Assembly (NCBI RefSeq): GCF_001641635.1
Contig: NZ_LUUB01000079.1
Coordinates: 183,042-247,041, forward strand
From: Bradyrhizobium centrolobii
Lineage (GTDB): Bacteria > Pseudomonadota > Alphaproteobacteria > Rhizobiales > Xanthobacteraceae
Direction: 5' to 3'
Length of the DNA stretch: 64,000 bases
Part shown: in pieces, positions 35,333 to 45,129 of the stretch
How positions within the stretch are numbered: the first letter of the stretch is position 1
Layout: each line of letters opens with the position of its first letter
Position numbers and translations under genes: made by a program
The notes under the pieces: model-generated
The model's input: the letters and a program-made list of their open reading frames with translations, nothing else
Databases searched by the model: none
Told to the model about the DNA's origin: nothing

Positions 35333-35980
35333 TCAGCGCACGTTGGCGAGCCGCATGTCGAGATAGGCGGTGATGGTCTCCATCAACGGCTCGAGCTTGC
35401 CGTCGAAGAAGTGGTTGGCGCCAGGGATGACCTGCTGGTCGATCACGATGCCCTTCTGCGTCTTCAGCTTTTCGACCAACGTGTTGACGTCCTTGGGCGG
35501 CACCACCGCATCCTTCTCGCCGTGCACGATCAGCCCGGAGGACGGGCAGGGCGCGAGGAACGAGAAATCATAGAGATTGGCCGGCGGCGCGATCGAGATA
35601 AAACCCTCGACCTCCGGGCGGCGCATCAGGAGCTGCATGCCGATCCAGGCGCCGAAGGAGAAGCCGGCGACCCAGCAGGCGCGCGCTTCGGGATTGATGG
35701 TCTGCGCCCAGTCGAGCGCAGCTGCGGCATCCGACAACTCGCCGGTGCCGTGATCGAACGAGCCCTGGCTGCGGCCGACGCCGCGGAAGTTGAAGCGCAG
35801 CACGGAGAATCCGCGATGCGCGAAGGCGTAGTAGCACTGGTACACGATCTGATGATTCATCGTGCCGTGAAACTGCGGATGCGGATGCAGGATCATCGCG
35901 ATCGGCGCGTTCTTCTGCTTGGCCGGGTGATAGCGGCCTTCGAGGCGGCCTGCGGGGCCGGCGAAAATGACTTCAGGCAT
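35333..35980 (-). CDS. Alpha/beta hydrolase
   Basis: A 215-residue hydrolase with the triad visible: S108 in GFSFGA, D157 in HGEKDAVVP and H190 in GANHFF. The oxyanion region HPHPQFHGTMNH (32-43) is typical of a group of short bacterial serine hydrolases annotated as KANL3/Tex30-like or dienelactone-hydrolase-like. The start at 35980 is the first residue of the conserved part (MPEVIF). It is the first gene of a three-gene run with the DUF1697 and DUF1330 genes. The substrate, probably an ester or thioester, is unknown. Confidence 0.88.
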   Translation of the reverse strand: MPEVIFAGPAGRLEGRYHPAKQKNAPIAMILHPHPQFHGTMNHQIVYQCYYAFAHRGFSVLRFNFRGVGRSQGSFDHGTGELSDAAAALDWAQTINPEARACWVAGFSFGAWIGMQLLMRRPEVEGFISIAPPANLYDFSFLAPCPSSGLIVHGEKDAVVPPKDVNTLVEKLKTQKGIVIDQQVIPGANHFFDGKLEPLMETITAYLDMRLANVR

Positions 35981-36327
35981 CGATGATCTCTTGATTGATT
36001 CCCTTGAGAGACGATCCTCAGCAATCAACCGTTTGTGCCGGCTTCATCGGCTGCTCCGCCGACGAAAGCGCAAATGGGGTGAAAGGGCGCCTTCGGATGA
36101 TGCGCGAGAGGCGCGCGGTGACTTGACGCGCGCGTTCTAACATAGGCTGAGGGTCAAAAAGCAAGCATCTTGAACATCTCCCAATGTGGTCAAGATGTTA
36201 GCCTGTCACCGCTGCGTCATCGCGAGCCGCGGATCTGGAATCGAGGTTGCCAAGCGCGTGGCCACGGCCCATGTCGAGCGATCGATGCGCAGACCATGTC
36301 CCGCAGGTTTAGGTAATATATTACTCT
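35981..36327. other. Intergenic region upstream of the Fe-S island, with an inverted repeat
   Basis: This 347-base gap separates the divergent hydrolase and desulfurase genes. CATCTTGA (36166-36173) and TCAAGATG (36190-36197) form a dyad with 16 bases between them. TAATATATTA, an AT-rich perfect palindrome, lies about ten bases before the desulfurase ATG. No open frame here looks like a gene. The gap therefore probably holds the promoter and operator of the suf island. Confidence 0.45.
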
Positions 36328-37467
36328 ATGCGCAACCGCGTCTATCTCGACTGGAATGCGACCACACCGCTCCGCGCGGAAGCGCGGGCAGCGATGCTGG
36401 CCGCCTGGGACCTCATCGGCAATCCGTCCTCGGTCCATGCCGAGGGCCGCGAGGCACGACGGCTGGTCGAGGAGGCGCGCGGGGTGCTGGCCTCGGCCGT
36501 GCGTGCCCTGCCGCGGAATGTCGTCTTCACCTCGGCCGGAACCGAAGCCAATGCGCTGGCGCTGTCGCCCGGTCTGCGAGGGCCGGCTGGCGGGCCGGTG
36601 GAACGACTGCTGGTCTCGGCGGTCGAACATGCCTCGGTGCTGGCTGGCGGCCGGTTCCCGGCCGACAGGATCGGCCAGATCCGGGTCACGCGGTCGGGCG
36701 TGGTCGATCTCGACCACCTCAAGGCCTTGCTCGGCGCCGGCCCGCCGGCGCTGGTCTCCATCATGGCTGCCAACAACGAGACGGGCGCGCTTCAGCCGGT
36801 CGCGGAGGCGGCGGCGATGGTGCACGAGGCCGGCGGCCTGCTGCACGTCGATGCGATCCAGGTACTCGGCAAGATGCCGTTCGATATCAAGGCGGCAGGT
36901 GCAGACCTTGCGACCTTTTCTGCACACAAGATCGGCGGCCCCAAGGGCGTCGGCGCGCTGGTCGTGGCCGAGGGGGTTGCTGGACTTGAGCCCGTACTGC
37001 GCGGCGGCGGGCAGGAGCTCGGCCGCCGGGCGGGAACTGAGAATGTCGCGGGCATTGCCGGCTTCGGTGCGGCGGTGAGAGTAGCCGTTCGGGTTCTCCC
37101 GGAAGAGGCGGAGCGCATGACAACCCTCAGAGATCATTTGGAAAATGGGCTCCGCACCGTTGCCGGCGCGACGATCTTTTCCGAGAACGTTCAGCGGTTG
37201 CCAAATACCGTCCTGTTCACCGCGCCCGGGCTGAAGGCCGAGACCGCCGTGATCGGATTTGACCTCGAAGGCATCGCGGTGTCCTCGGGCTCGGCCTGTT
37301 CATCAGGAAAGGTGCAGCCGTCCCATGTGCTTTCGGCCATGGGATTCGGTCCCGCCGTCGCTCAGGGAGCGGTGCGCCTCAGTCTGGGCTGGTCCACGCA
37401 GGCCGAGGACATCAATAGGGCGTTAGAGGCTTGGCGAAAGCTGAGTAATACCCTACTTAGGGAATAA
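36328..37467 (+). CDS. Cysteine desulfurase, NifS/IscS-like (group I)
   Basis: A 379-residue PLP enzyme that takes sulfur from cysteine for Fe-S clusters. The N terminus VYLDWNATTPLR is typical. The PLP lysine is K201 in FSAHKIGGPKG, and the persulfide cysteine is C324 in SSGSACSSGKVQPSH, on a long mobile loop as in group I enzymes. It is the first gene of the suf island, 113 bases before sufB. The island also has a group II SufS, so two desulfurases serve it. No IscR- or SufE-type gene is adjacent. A palindrome AAGCACGTGCTT (37495-37506) lies between this gene and sufB. Confidence 0.92.
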   Translation: MRNRVYLDWNATTPLRAEARAAMLAAWDLIGNPSSVHAEGREARRLVEEARGVLASAVRALPRNVVFTSAGTEANALALSPGLRGPAGGPVERLLVSAVEHASVLAGGRFPADRIGQIRVTRSGVVDLDHLKALLGAGPPALVSIMAANNETGALQPVAEAAAMVHEAGGLLHVDAIQVLGKMPFDIKAAGADLATFSAHKIGGPKGVGALVVAEGVAGLEPVLRGGGQELGRRAGTENVAGIAGFGAAVRVAVRVLPEEAERMTTLRDHLENGLRTVAGATIFSENVQRLPNTVLFTAPGLKAETAVIGFDLEGIAVSSGSACSSGKVQPSHVLSAMGFGPAVAQGAVRLSLGWSTQAEDINRALEAWRKLSNTLLRE

Positions 37468-37580
37468 GCGACGAAACACGGCTTGAATGGTTCTAAGCAC
37501 GTGCTTTCCGCCGAGAAACATCGTAATAGTCGTCCGAGTTTGATCCACCGCGGTCCTTGAAACCGCGAGCGGAGGATGGA

Positions 37581-39077
<1,497 letters not shown>

Positions 39078-39140
39078 TCGCCGACCCTCGCGGTGCGCAT
39101 CTCGCGCTCCATGCATCATTTGAATAGACTGGAAACCAAG

Positions 39141-39893
39141 ATGGCTTTGCTTGAAGTGAAGGATTTGAAGGTTCGTGTCGAGGAACGTGAGATCCTCCAC
39201 GGGCTGACGCTAACCGTGAACGAGGGCGAGATCCACGCCATCATGGGCCCGAATGGCTCCGGCAAGTCGACGCTCTCCCACGTCATTGCCGGCAAGCCTG
39301 GCTATGAGGTCACCGACGGCCAGATCCTGTTTAGGGGCGAGGACCTCCTGGAGATGGACCCGGAAGAGCGCGCCGCGAAGGGTGTGTTCCTGGCGTTCCA
39401 GTATCCGGTCGAGATCCCCGGAGTCGCCACCATGACCTTCCTGCGCACTGCGCTGAACGCGCAGCGCAAGGCGCGCGGCGAGGATGAATATTCGACGCCG
39501 GATTTCCTCAGGAAAGTCCGCGAGGTCTCGAAGTCGCTGAACATCCCGCAGGACATGCTCAAGCGCGGCGTCAATGTCGGCTTCTCCGGCGGCGAGAAGA
39601 AGCGCAACGAGGTGCTTCAGATGGCGCTGTTCGAGCCTGCCCTGTGCATCCTCGATGAGATGGACTCGGGGCTCGACATCGACGCGCTGCGCATTGCCGC
39701 CGATGGCGTCAACGCGCTGCGCACGCCCAAGCGCGCGATAGTGGTCATCACCCACTATCAGCGTCTGCTGAACTACATCATACCCGATTTCGTGCACGTG
39801 ATGTCGCGTGGCCGCGTCGTGAAGAGCGGCGACAAGCAACTGGCGCTGGAGCTGGAGGAGTCCGGCTACGCCCAGTTCGAGGATGCGGCGTAA
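39141..39893 (+). CDS. sufC: Fe-S cluster assembly ATPase SufC
   Basis: A 250-residue ABC-type ATPase that drives conformational change in SufB and SufD. Walker A is GPNGSGKST (about 36-44), the signature is FSGGEKKRNEVLQ and Walker B is CILDEMDSGLD. The start at 39141 gives the family length; the open frame extends further upstream but the family starts with MALLEVKDL. It is followed by sufD after 11 bases. Confidence 0.97.
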   Translation: MALLEVKDLKVRVEEREILHGLTLTVNEGEIHAIMGPNGSGKSTLSHVIAGKPGYEVTDGQILFRGEDLLEMDPEERAAKGVFLAFQYPVEIPGVATMTFLRTALNAQRKARGEDEYSTPDFLRKVREVSKSLNIPQDMLKRGVNVGFSGGEKKRNEVLQMALFEPALCILDEMDSGLDIDALRIAADGVNALRTPKRAIVVITHYQRLLNYIIPDFVHVMSRGRVVKSGDKQLALELEESGYAQFEDAA

Positions 39894-39904
39894 AGGATTT
39901 CAGG

Positions 39905-41209
39905 ATGAACGTTGCTGTGGCAAAGACCGAGAGCGGCCGCGCGGTGAGCGATCTCTTCGCCAGCGCCGAAGGCCGCCTGCCGGGTTCGCCGGCGGTCGTT
40001 GCGGTGCGCCGCGAGGCATTCGAGACCTATGAGCGTCTCGGCCTGCCGCACCGCCGGCTCGAAGAGTGGAAATATACCGATCTGCGCGCGATGGTCGGCG
40101 AGGTGCTGCCGCTGGCGGTTGCGCCCGACGCTGCCGCGCTGTCGCGCGCGGCGGACGCCGTGAAGGCACATGCGTTTGAAGGCGCCCGCAAGCTGGTGCT
40201 GGTCGATGGCGTGTTCACGGCCGATCTGTCGGACGTGAAGGCGCTGCCTGCCGGGGTGAGCGTGACGACGCTGCGCGAGACACTGGACAAGACCGCTGAT
40301 CTCCTGACGACCGCATCGACCGACGCGGTGATCTCGCTGAACGCGGCGATGGCGACCGATGGCGTCGTGCTGTCGATCGCGGACGGTGCCCAGCCCTCCG
40401 CGCCCGTCCAGATTATTCACGTTGCAACAGCTCCTTCCGCGTCGGCCTTCACCCGCTCGCAGGTGCGGATCGGGAAGGGCGCTCGCCCCACCATCATCGA
40501 GAGCTTCGTGTCGGCCGGCGCCAGCGCCTACCAGGTCAACGACGCCGTCCTCGTCTCGATCGGCGATGACGCCGATGTCGCGCATATCCGCCTGATGGAT
40601 GATGCGCCTGACGCGGTGAACATCACCTCGCAATTCGTGACCGTCGGCGCCAATGTGAAGCTCAACTACTTCAACATGACGACCGGCGGCGCCGTCAGCC
40701 GCCTGCAGGGCTTCATCACGTTTGCGGGCGAGGGCAGCGAGCTCTCGGTCAACGGCGTGAATCTATTGAAGAAGACCGAGCACGGCGACTTGACGCTGTT
40801 GGTTGATCATGCCGTGCCGAACTGCATGAGCCGCGAGACTTTTCGCGCGGTGATCGATGATCGTGCCCATTCGGTGTTCCAGGGCCGCATCATCGTCCGT
40901 CCCGACGCGCAGAAGACCGACGGCAAGATGATGACCCGCGCGCTGCTGCTCTCGGACGAGGCGGAAGCCGACAACAAGCCCGAGCTCGAGATTTTCGCCG
41001 ACGACGTCTCCTGCGGCCACGGCGCCACCGCCGGCGCGCTGGACGACAGCCTGCTGTTCTATCTGCGCGCCCGCGGGCTGCCGGAGAAGGACGCGCAGGC
41101 GCTGTTGATCCAGGCCTTCGTGGGCGAGGCGATCGAGCAGATCGCCGATGATGATTTGCGCGAGCACGTGATCGGCGTCGCCGAGCGCTGGCTGGGGCGG
41201 CGGTCATGA
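39905..41209 (+). CDS. sufD: Fe-S cluster assembly protein SufD
   Basis: A 434-residue SufB paralogue that completes the SufBC2D complex and helps iron entry. The conserved C-terminal parts are visible: VFQGRIIVRPDAQKTDGKMM, then CGHGATAGALDDSLLFYLRARGL in pieces, including the histidine of CGHGAT implicated in cluster assembly. The stop overlaps the sufS start as ATGA (41206-41209), so translation is coupled. Confidence 0.96.
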   Translation: MNVAVAKTESGRAVSDLFASAEGRLPGSPAVVAVRREAFETYERLGLPHRRLEEWKYTDLRAMVGEVLPLAVAPDAAALSRAADAVKAHAFEGARKLVLVDGVFTADLSDVKALPAGVSVTTLRETLDKTADLLTTASTDAVISLNAAMATDGVVLSIADGAQPSAPVQIIHVATAPSASAFTRSQVRIGKGARPTIIESFVSAGASAYQVNDAVLVSIGDDADVAHIRLMDDAPDAVNITSQFVTVGANVKLNYFNMTTGGAVSRLQGFITFAGEGSELSVNGVNLLKKTEHGDLTLLVDHAVPNCMSRETFRAVIDDRAHSVFQGRIIVRPDAQKTDGKMMTRALLLSDEAEADNKPELEIFADDVSCGHGATAGALDDSLLFYLRARGLPEKDAQALLIQAFVGEAIEQIADDDLREHVIGVAERWLGRRS

Positions 41210-42453
41210 GCGCGCATCCGGCGGTCCTGAACGGCGCCTACGATGTTGCGCGCGTGCGCCAGGATTTTCCGGCGCTCACCATGCAGATCTACGGCAAGCC
41301 GCTGGTCTATCTCGACAACGCCGCGTCGGCCCAGAAGCCGCAGGCCGTGCTCGACCGCATGACCAAGGCCTATATATCCGAATACGCCAACGTGCATCGC
41401 GGCCTGCATTACCTCGCCAATGCCGCCACCGAAGCCTATGAGGACGCGCGCGCAAAAGTTGCGCAGTTCGTCAACGCGCGGCGTACCGACGAGATCATCT
41501 TCACCCGCAACGTCACCGAGGCGATCAACCTCGTGGCGTCGTCCTGGGGCGAACCGAACATCAAGGCCGGCGACGAGATCGTCCTCTCGATCATGGAGCA
41601 CCATTCCAACATCGTGCCCTGGCATTTCCTCAGGGAACGCCACGGCGCGGTGATCAAATGGGCGCCGGTCGACGACGAAGGCAACTTCCTGATCGACGAG
41701 TTCGAGAAGCTGCTGACTCCGAAGACCAAGCTTGTCGCCATCACCCAGATGTCGAACGCGCTCGGCACGTTCGTTCCGATCAAGGAGGTCGTGCGGCTGG
41801 CTCACGACCGCGGCATTCCGGTACTGGTCGACGGCGCGCAAGGTGCGGTGCATCTGCCCATCGACGTGCAGGACCTCGACTGCGATTTCTACGCTTTCAC
41901 GGGCCACAAGGTCTATGGCCCGACGGGCATCGGCGCACTCTATGCCAAGCACGAGCACCTCGTCGCGATGCGGCCGTTCAACGGCGGCGGCGAGATGATC
42001 CGCGAGGTCGCGAAGGACTGGATCACTTATGGCGATCCGCCGCACAAGTTCGAGGCGGGCACCCCGCCGATCGTCGAAGCGATCGGCCTTGGCGCCGCCA
42101 TCGATTACGTCAATTCGATCGGCAAGGAGCGCATCGCCGCGCACGAGCACGACCTCGTCACCTACGCCCAGGAGCGGCTGCGCGAGATCAATTCGTTGCG
42201 GATGTTCGGAACAGCCCGCAACAAGGGCCCGGTGATCTCCTTCGAGCTCAAGGGCGCGCATGCCCACGACGTCGCCACCGTAATCGACCGCCAGGGCATC
42301 GCGGTCCGCGCCGGCACCCATTGCGTGATGCCGCTTTTAGAGCGGTTCAACGTCACCGCCACATGCCGCGCTTCGTTCGGCATGTATAATACGCGGGAAG
42401 AAGTCGACCATCTGGCTCAGGCGCTGCTGAAGGCGCGGGATTTGTTCGCATGA
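41206..42453 (+). CDS. sufS: Cysteine desulfurase SufS (group II)
   Basis: A 415-residue PLP-dependent desulfurase. The N terminus has YLDNAASAQKP; the PLP lysine is K235 in FTGHKVYGPTG; the catalytic cysteine is C373 in RAGTHCVMPL, on the short group II loop. Enzymes of this group usually hand sulfur to SufE or SufU; neither gene is in this cluster, so the acceptor must be encoded elsewhere. Both ends overlap neighbours by four bases (ATGA), fixing it within the operon. Confidence 0.96.
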   Translation: MSAHPAVLNGAYDVARVRQDFPALTMQIYGKPLVYLDNAASAQKPQAVLDRMTKAYISEYANVHRGLHYLANAATEAYEDARAKVAQFVNARRTDEIIFTRNVTEAINLVASSWGEPNIKAGDEIVLSIMEHHSNIVPWHFLRERHGAVIKWAPVDDEGNFLIDEFEKLLTPKTKLVAITQMSNALGTFVPIKEVVRLAHDRGIPVLVDGAQGAVHLPIDVQDLDCDFYAFTGHKVYGPTGIGALYAKHEHLVAMRPFNGGGEMIREVAKDWITYGDPPHKFEAGTPPIVEAIGLGAAIDYVNSIGKERIAAHEHDLVTYAQERLREINSLRMFGTARNKGPVISFELKGAHAHDVATVIDRQGIAVRAGTHCVMPLLERFNVTATCRASFGMYNTREEVDHLAQALLKARDLFA

Positions 42454-42821
42454 CCGATACGGCCGAAATCAAAGCCAATCCGATGGAAACCCATTCGGCG
42501 CTGCCGCCGGAGGAGACCGAGCGGCTGACGCGCGAGATCATCGCGGGCCTGAAGACCGTGTTCGATCCGGAAATCCCGGCCGACATCTACGAGCTCGGCC
42601 TGATCTACAAGGTCGAGATCAAGGACGACCGCTCCGTCGACGTGCTGATGACGCTGACGACGCCGAACTGCCCGGCCGCCGGCGAGCTGCCGACCATGGT
42701 GGAGAACGCGGTTGCCAGCGTTCCCGGCGTCGGCGTGGTCGACGTCAAGGTCGTCTGGGAGCCGGCCTGGTCACCCGAACGCATGAGCGACGAGGCGCGC
42801 CTCGTGCTCAACATGTGGTGA
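42450..42821 (+). CDS. SUF-associated DUF59/MIP18 protein (SufT-like)
   Basis: A 123-residue protein with a DUF59 core: IIAGLKTVFDPEIPADIYEL, IYKVEIKDDRSVDVLMTLTT, then PNCPAAGELP, whose cysteine (about residue 72) and the preceding acidic residues are conserved in the family. Members help mature or transfer Fe-S clusters at high demand. The first ~25 residues are a variable extension. The start overlaps the end of sufS as ATGA. The gene name sufT is used for such neighbours in other bacteria. Confidence 0.9.
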   Translation: MTDTAEIKANPMETHSALPPEETERLTREIIAGLKTVFDPEIPADIYELGLIYKVEIKDDRSVDVLMTLTTPNCPAAGELPTMVENAVASVPGVGVVDVKVVWEPAWSPERMSDEARLVLNMW

Positions 42822-42860
42822 GGGCGCCTCCGGCATTGAATTTGCTCCGCAACGGACCAC

Positions 42861-43280
42861 ATGAGTGACATGACCCAGATATCTTCGGGCTCGACACCAG
42901 CTTCCACCCCCAAGCCGCGGCGGCCGCGCCCGCAGGTGATGCGGCTGACGGACGCTGCAGCGCAGCGCATCACCGAGCTGACCCAGCGCGCCGACTCCGA
43001 GATCGTGGGCCTGCGCGTCGGCGTGAAGAACGGCGGTTGCGCCGGCCAGTCCTACACCGTCGAATACGCCCACGAGATCCGCCCGACCGACGAGGTCGTC
43101 GAGGACAAGGGCGTCAAGATCCTGGTCGATCCCAAGGCCGTGCTGTTTCTGCTCGGCACTGAGATGGACTACAAGGCCGACAAGATGCAGGCCCAGTTCG
43201 TCTTCAACAACCCCAACCAGGTTTCCGCCTGCGGCTGCGGCGAGTCCGTCGAGCTGCGGCCGGCGAAGGTTGAGGGGTAG
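42861..43280 (+). CDS. A-type Fe-S carrier protein (SufA/IscA/ErpA family)
   Basis: A 139-residue HesB-type carrier. The three cluster-binding cysteines are C60 (KNGGCAGQSY), C124 and C126 (SACGCGES). An N-terminal extension of about 25 residues, rich in proline and basic residues, precedes the core. An alternative start is ATG at 42870. It is the last gene of the suf island, 39 bases after the SufT-like gene. SufA is the likely name by context; ErpA cannot be excluded. Confidence 0.92.
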   Translation: MSDMTQISSGSTPASTPKPRRPRPQVMRLTDAAAQRITELTQRADSEIVGLRVGVKNGGCAGQSYTVEYAHEIRPTDEVVEDKGVKILVDPKAVLFLLGTEMDYKADKMQAQFVFNNPNQVSACGCGESVELRPAKVEG

Positions 43281-43294
43281 CCCAACACAAGGTC

Positions 43295-43431
43295 GTCGTC
43301 CCGGCGAAGGCCGGGACCCATACCGCGTGATCTCTCGTTGACGCGAGATATCCGTACCGGCGATGGCACGGCTGGCAATCTTCGCTAAACTGCTCCCTGG
43401 GGTTATGGGTCCCGGCCTTCGCCGGGACGAC
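43295..43431. repeat. Palindromic intergenic repeat with 28-bp terminal inverted repeats
   Basis: GTCGTCCCGGCGAAGGCCGG opens a 28-base arm (43295-43322) that is repeated perfectly inverted at 43404-43431. Each arm also contains its own hairpin, CCCGGCGAAGGCCGGG. The 81-base core shows a GATCTCTCG/CGAGATATC-type dyad. This is a widely dispersed class of element in Bradyrhizobium. It lies between the A-type carrier and TfoX-like genes. Confidence 0.9.
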
Positions 43432-43451
43432 CATGGGGAGGCATGTGGGCC

Positions 43452-43904
43452 ATGGACCGCGAATTCCTGATCGATCTGTTCGCCGATTTCGGCCCCGTCA
43501 CCATCCGAAAAATGTTCTCCGGCTACGGCATCTCCGCCGACGGCACCAATTTCGCGCTCGCCTTGCGCGCCGGCCTGTTCTTTCGCGCCGATGAGCAGAC
43601 CATCCCTGACTACGAAGCAGAGGGCTCAGGGCCGTTCCAGTATTCGACCCGCGCCAAGACCGTGACGGTCAACTCCTACTGGCAACTGCCCGCGCGTCTG
43701 TTCGACGATTCCGAGGAGCTTGCGCAATGGGCGAGGGCAGCGCTAGCCGCCGCGCAGCGCGCCAAGGTGAAGAAGCGGCCGAAGAAGGCGGCCGCCAAGG
43801 TTGCGAAAGCGCCGGCGAAGAAGCCGGGCAAGAAAGCTGTAGCCAAGAAGGCTGCAGTTCGTAGGGTGGGCAAAGCGAAGCGTGCCCACCGCTCAAGATC
43901 GTGA
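43452..43904 (+). CDS. TfoX/Sxy N-terminal domain protein with Lys/Ala-rich tail
   Basis: About 150 residues. The TfoX_N domain fills residues 1-90 (LFADFGPVTIRKMFSGYGIS and VNSYWQLPARLFDDSEELAQ). The rest is a basic low-complexity tail (KKRPKKAAAKVAKAPAKKPG) that may bind nucleic acid. The last residues, VGKAKRAHRSRS, are encoded by an intergenic repeat (43860-43953) that has run into the gene. ATG 43452 is preferred to 43443 because GGGGAGG lies 11 bases before it. TfoX regulates competence in gammaproteobacteria; the role here is unknown. Confidence 0.8.
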   Translation: MDREFLIDLFADFGPVTIRKMFSGYGISADGTNFALALRAGLFFRADEQTIPDYEAEGSGPFQYSTRAKTVTVNSYWQLPARLFDDSEELAQWARAALAAAQRAKVKKRPKKAAAKVAKAPAKKPGKKAVAKKAAVRRVGKAKRAHRSRS

Positions 43905-43953
43905 TCTCGGAGAGATGGTGGGCTCGGCGCGGTGCGCCTTTGTCCACCCTACG
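43860..43953. repeat. Inverted repeat element overlapping the 3' end of the TfoX-like gene
   Basis: CGTAGGGTGG (43860-43869) and CCACCCTACG (43944-43953) are inverted ends; inside, GTGGGCAAAGCG and CGCCTTTGTCCAC continue the dyad. The left arm lies within the coding sequence and supplies its last codons and stop. Elements with GGTGGGCAAAGCG ends are dispersed in Bradyrhizobium. Confidence 0.75.
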
Positions 43954-43958
43954 GCTGA

Positions 43959-45026
43959 TTACGCCACCCTGTTGTGCGTCTCGATCGCATATTCCGGATC
44001 GGCCTCGCAGATCACGCGGTTGCGGCCGTTGCGCTTGGCGGCGTAGAGGCAGGCGTCGGCGCGCTCGATCAGGGAGTCGGTGTCGTCGCCCGGTTTGAGC
44101 ATGGAGACGCCGACGGAAATGGTGACGCGGCCGAGGATCTCGCCGGTGGATTTCTTCTTCAATTCCTTCGCCATTACGGCGCGGCGGATGTGATCGGCAA
44201 CCGTGAGGGCCTGGCGCAGCGAGGTGTTGGGCAGCACGACCGCGAACTCCTCGCCGCCGTAGCGAGCGGTGATGTCCTGGCCCTTGATGGTCTGCTTCAG
44301 CGACAGGCCGACCAGGCGCAGCACCTGATCGCCGGTGAGATGGCCGTAGGAATCATTGAACGATTTGAAATGGTCGATGTCGAGCAGCAGCAGCGACAAC
44401 GGTTCGCCCGAGGCGAGCGCGCTCTGCACGGCCATGCCGATCATGCGGTCGAAATATTTGCGATTTCCCAGGCCCGTGAGCGGATCGGTCAGACTCTCGG
44501 CGCGGATCGCCTCCAGGCTCTGCTGGAGATTGCTGATCTCGTTCTTCGACAGCGACAGCCGGTCTTCGAGCGCCTTGTTGGTCTCGCGCATCTCGCGGGT
44601 CGATCGCACCAGCGTCTCGACGATCGACTTGATCTGCTCGCGGCTCGTGGCCGACGACAGTTTTTCCGCCGCGCCCGACAGGCTGGCATCGTAAGAGCTG
44701 GTCATGCCTAGCGCTTCGCTCAGCACCGTCACCACGTCGTCAATCTCGCCGATGACGCGCGCGCCGACCTTGTCGATGCGGTCGGTCGTCTTGATGTGGG
44801 AGAGATAGGTCTCGTAGATCTGCTCGAGATCGGCTTCGGTCAGCTTGCCGTTGCGCGCCAGCGTCTCGTTGATGATCTTGTTCAGCGGCGCGTTATAGCC
44901 CGTGGCGTAGACGTACCAGATCTCGTAATTGCGGGGGATTGCAGTTTGTCGAAGTGACCGGATCTGACCGAGCGCCACCTCGGCGAACGCCATCGTGCGT
45001 TCGTGTTCGTCGAGCACGTTGACCAC
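43959..45026 (-). CDS. Diguanylate cyclase (GGDEF domain)
   Basis: A 355-residue protein predicted to make cyclic di-GMP from two GTP. The active-site loop is GGEEF (257-261), an active variant. The usual RxxD inhibitory site five residues before it reads KGQD (248-251): the aspartate is kept but arginine is replaced by lysine, so feedback inhibition may be weak. The N-terminal part (about 1-170) is helical, with no membrane segment, ending in a coiled coil. It stands alone between the TfoX-like and helicase genes. Confidence 0.93.
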   Translation of the reverse strand: MVNVLDEHERTMAFAEVALGQIRSLRQTAIPRNYEIWYVYATGYNAPLNKIINETLARNGKLTEADLEQIYETYLSHIKTTDRIDKVGARVIGEIDDVVTVLSEALGMTSSYDASLSGAAEKLSSATSREQIKSIVETLVRSTREMRETNKALEDRLSLSKNEISNLQQSLEAIRAESLTDPLTGLGNRKYFDRMIGMAVQSALASGEPLSLLLLDIDHFKSFNDSYGHLTGDQVLRLVGLSLKQTIKGQDITARYGGEEFAVVLPNTSLRQALTVADHIRRAVMAKELKKKSTGEILGRVTISVGVSMLKPGDDTDSLIERADACLYAAKRNGRNRVICEADPEYAIETHNRVA

Positions 45027-45129
45027 TGAACATTCCCCACGGCGATCGGTGCGCGGCCGATCGCTGCAATGCTTAAATTATGTTCGTAGGCTAACGGACG
45101 ATCGTGAACGGCCGGTAAACGGCCGTTCC

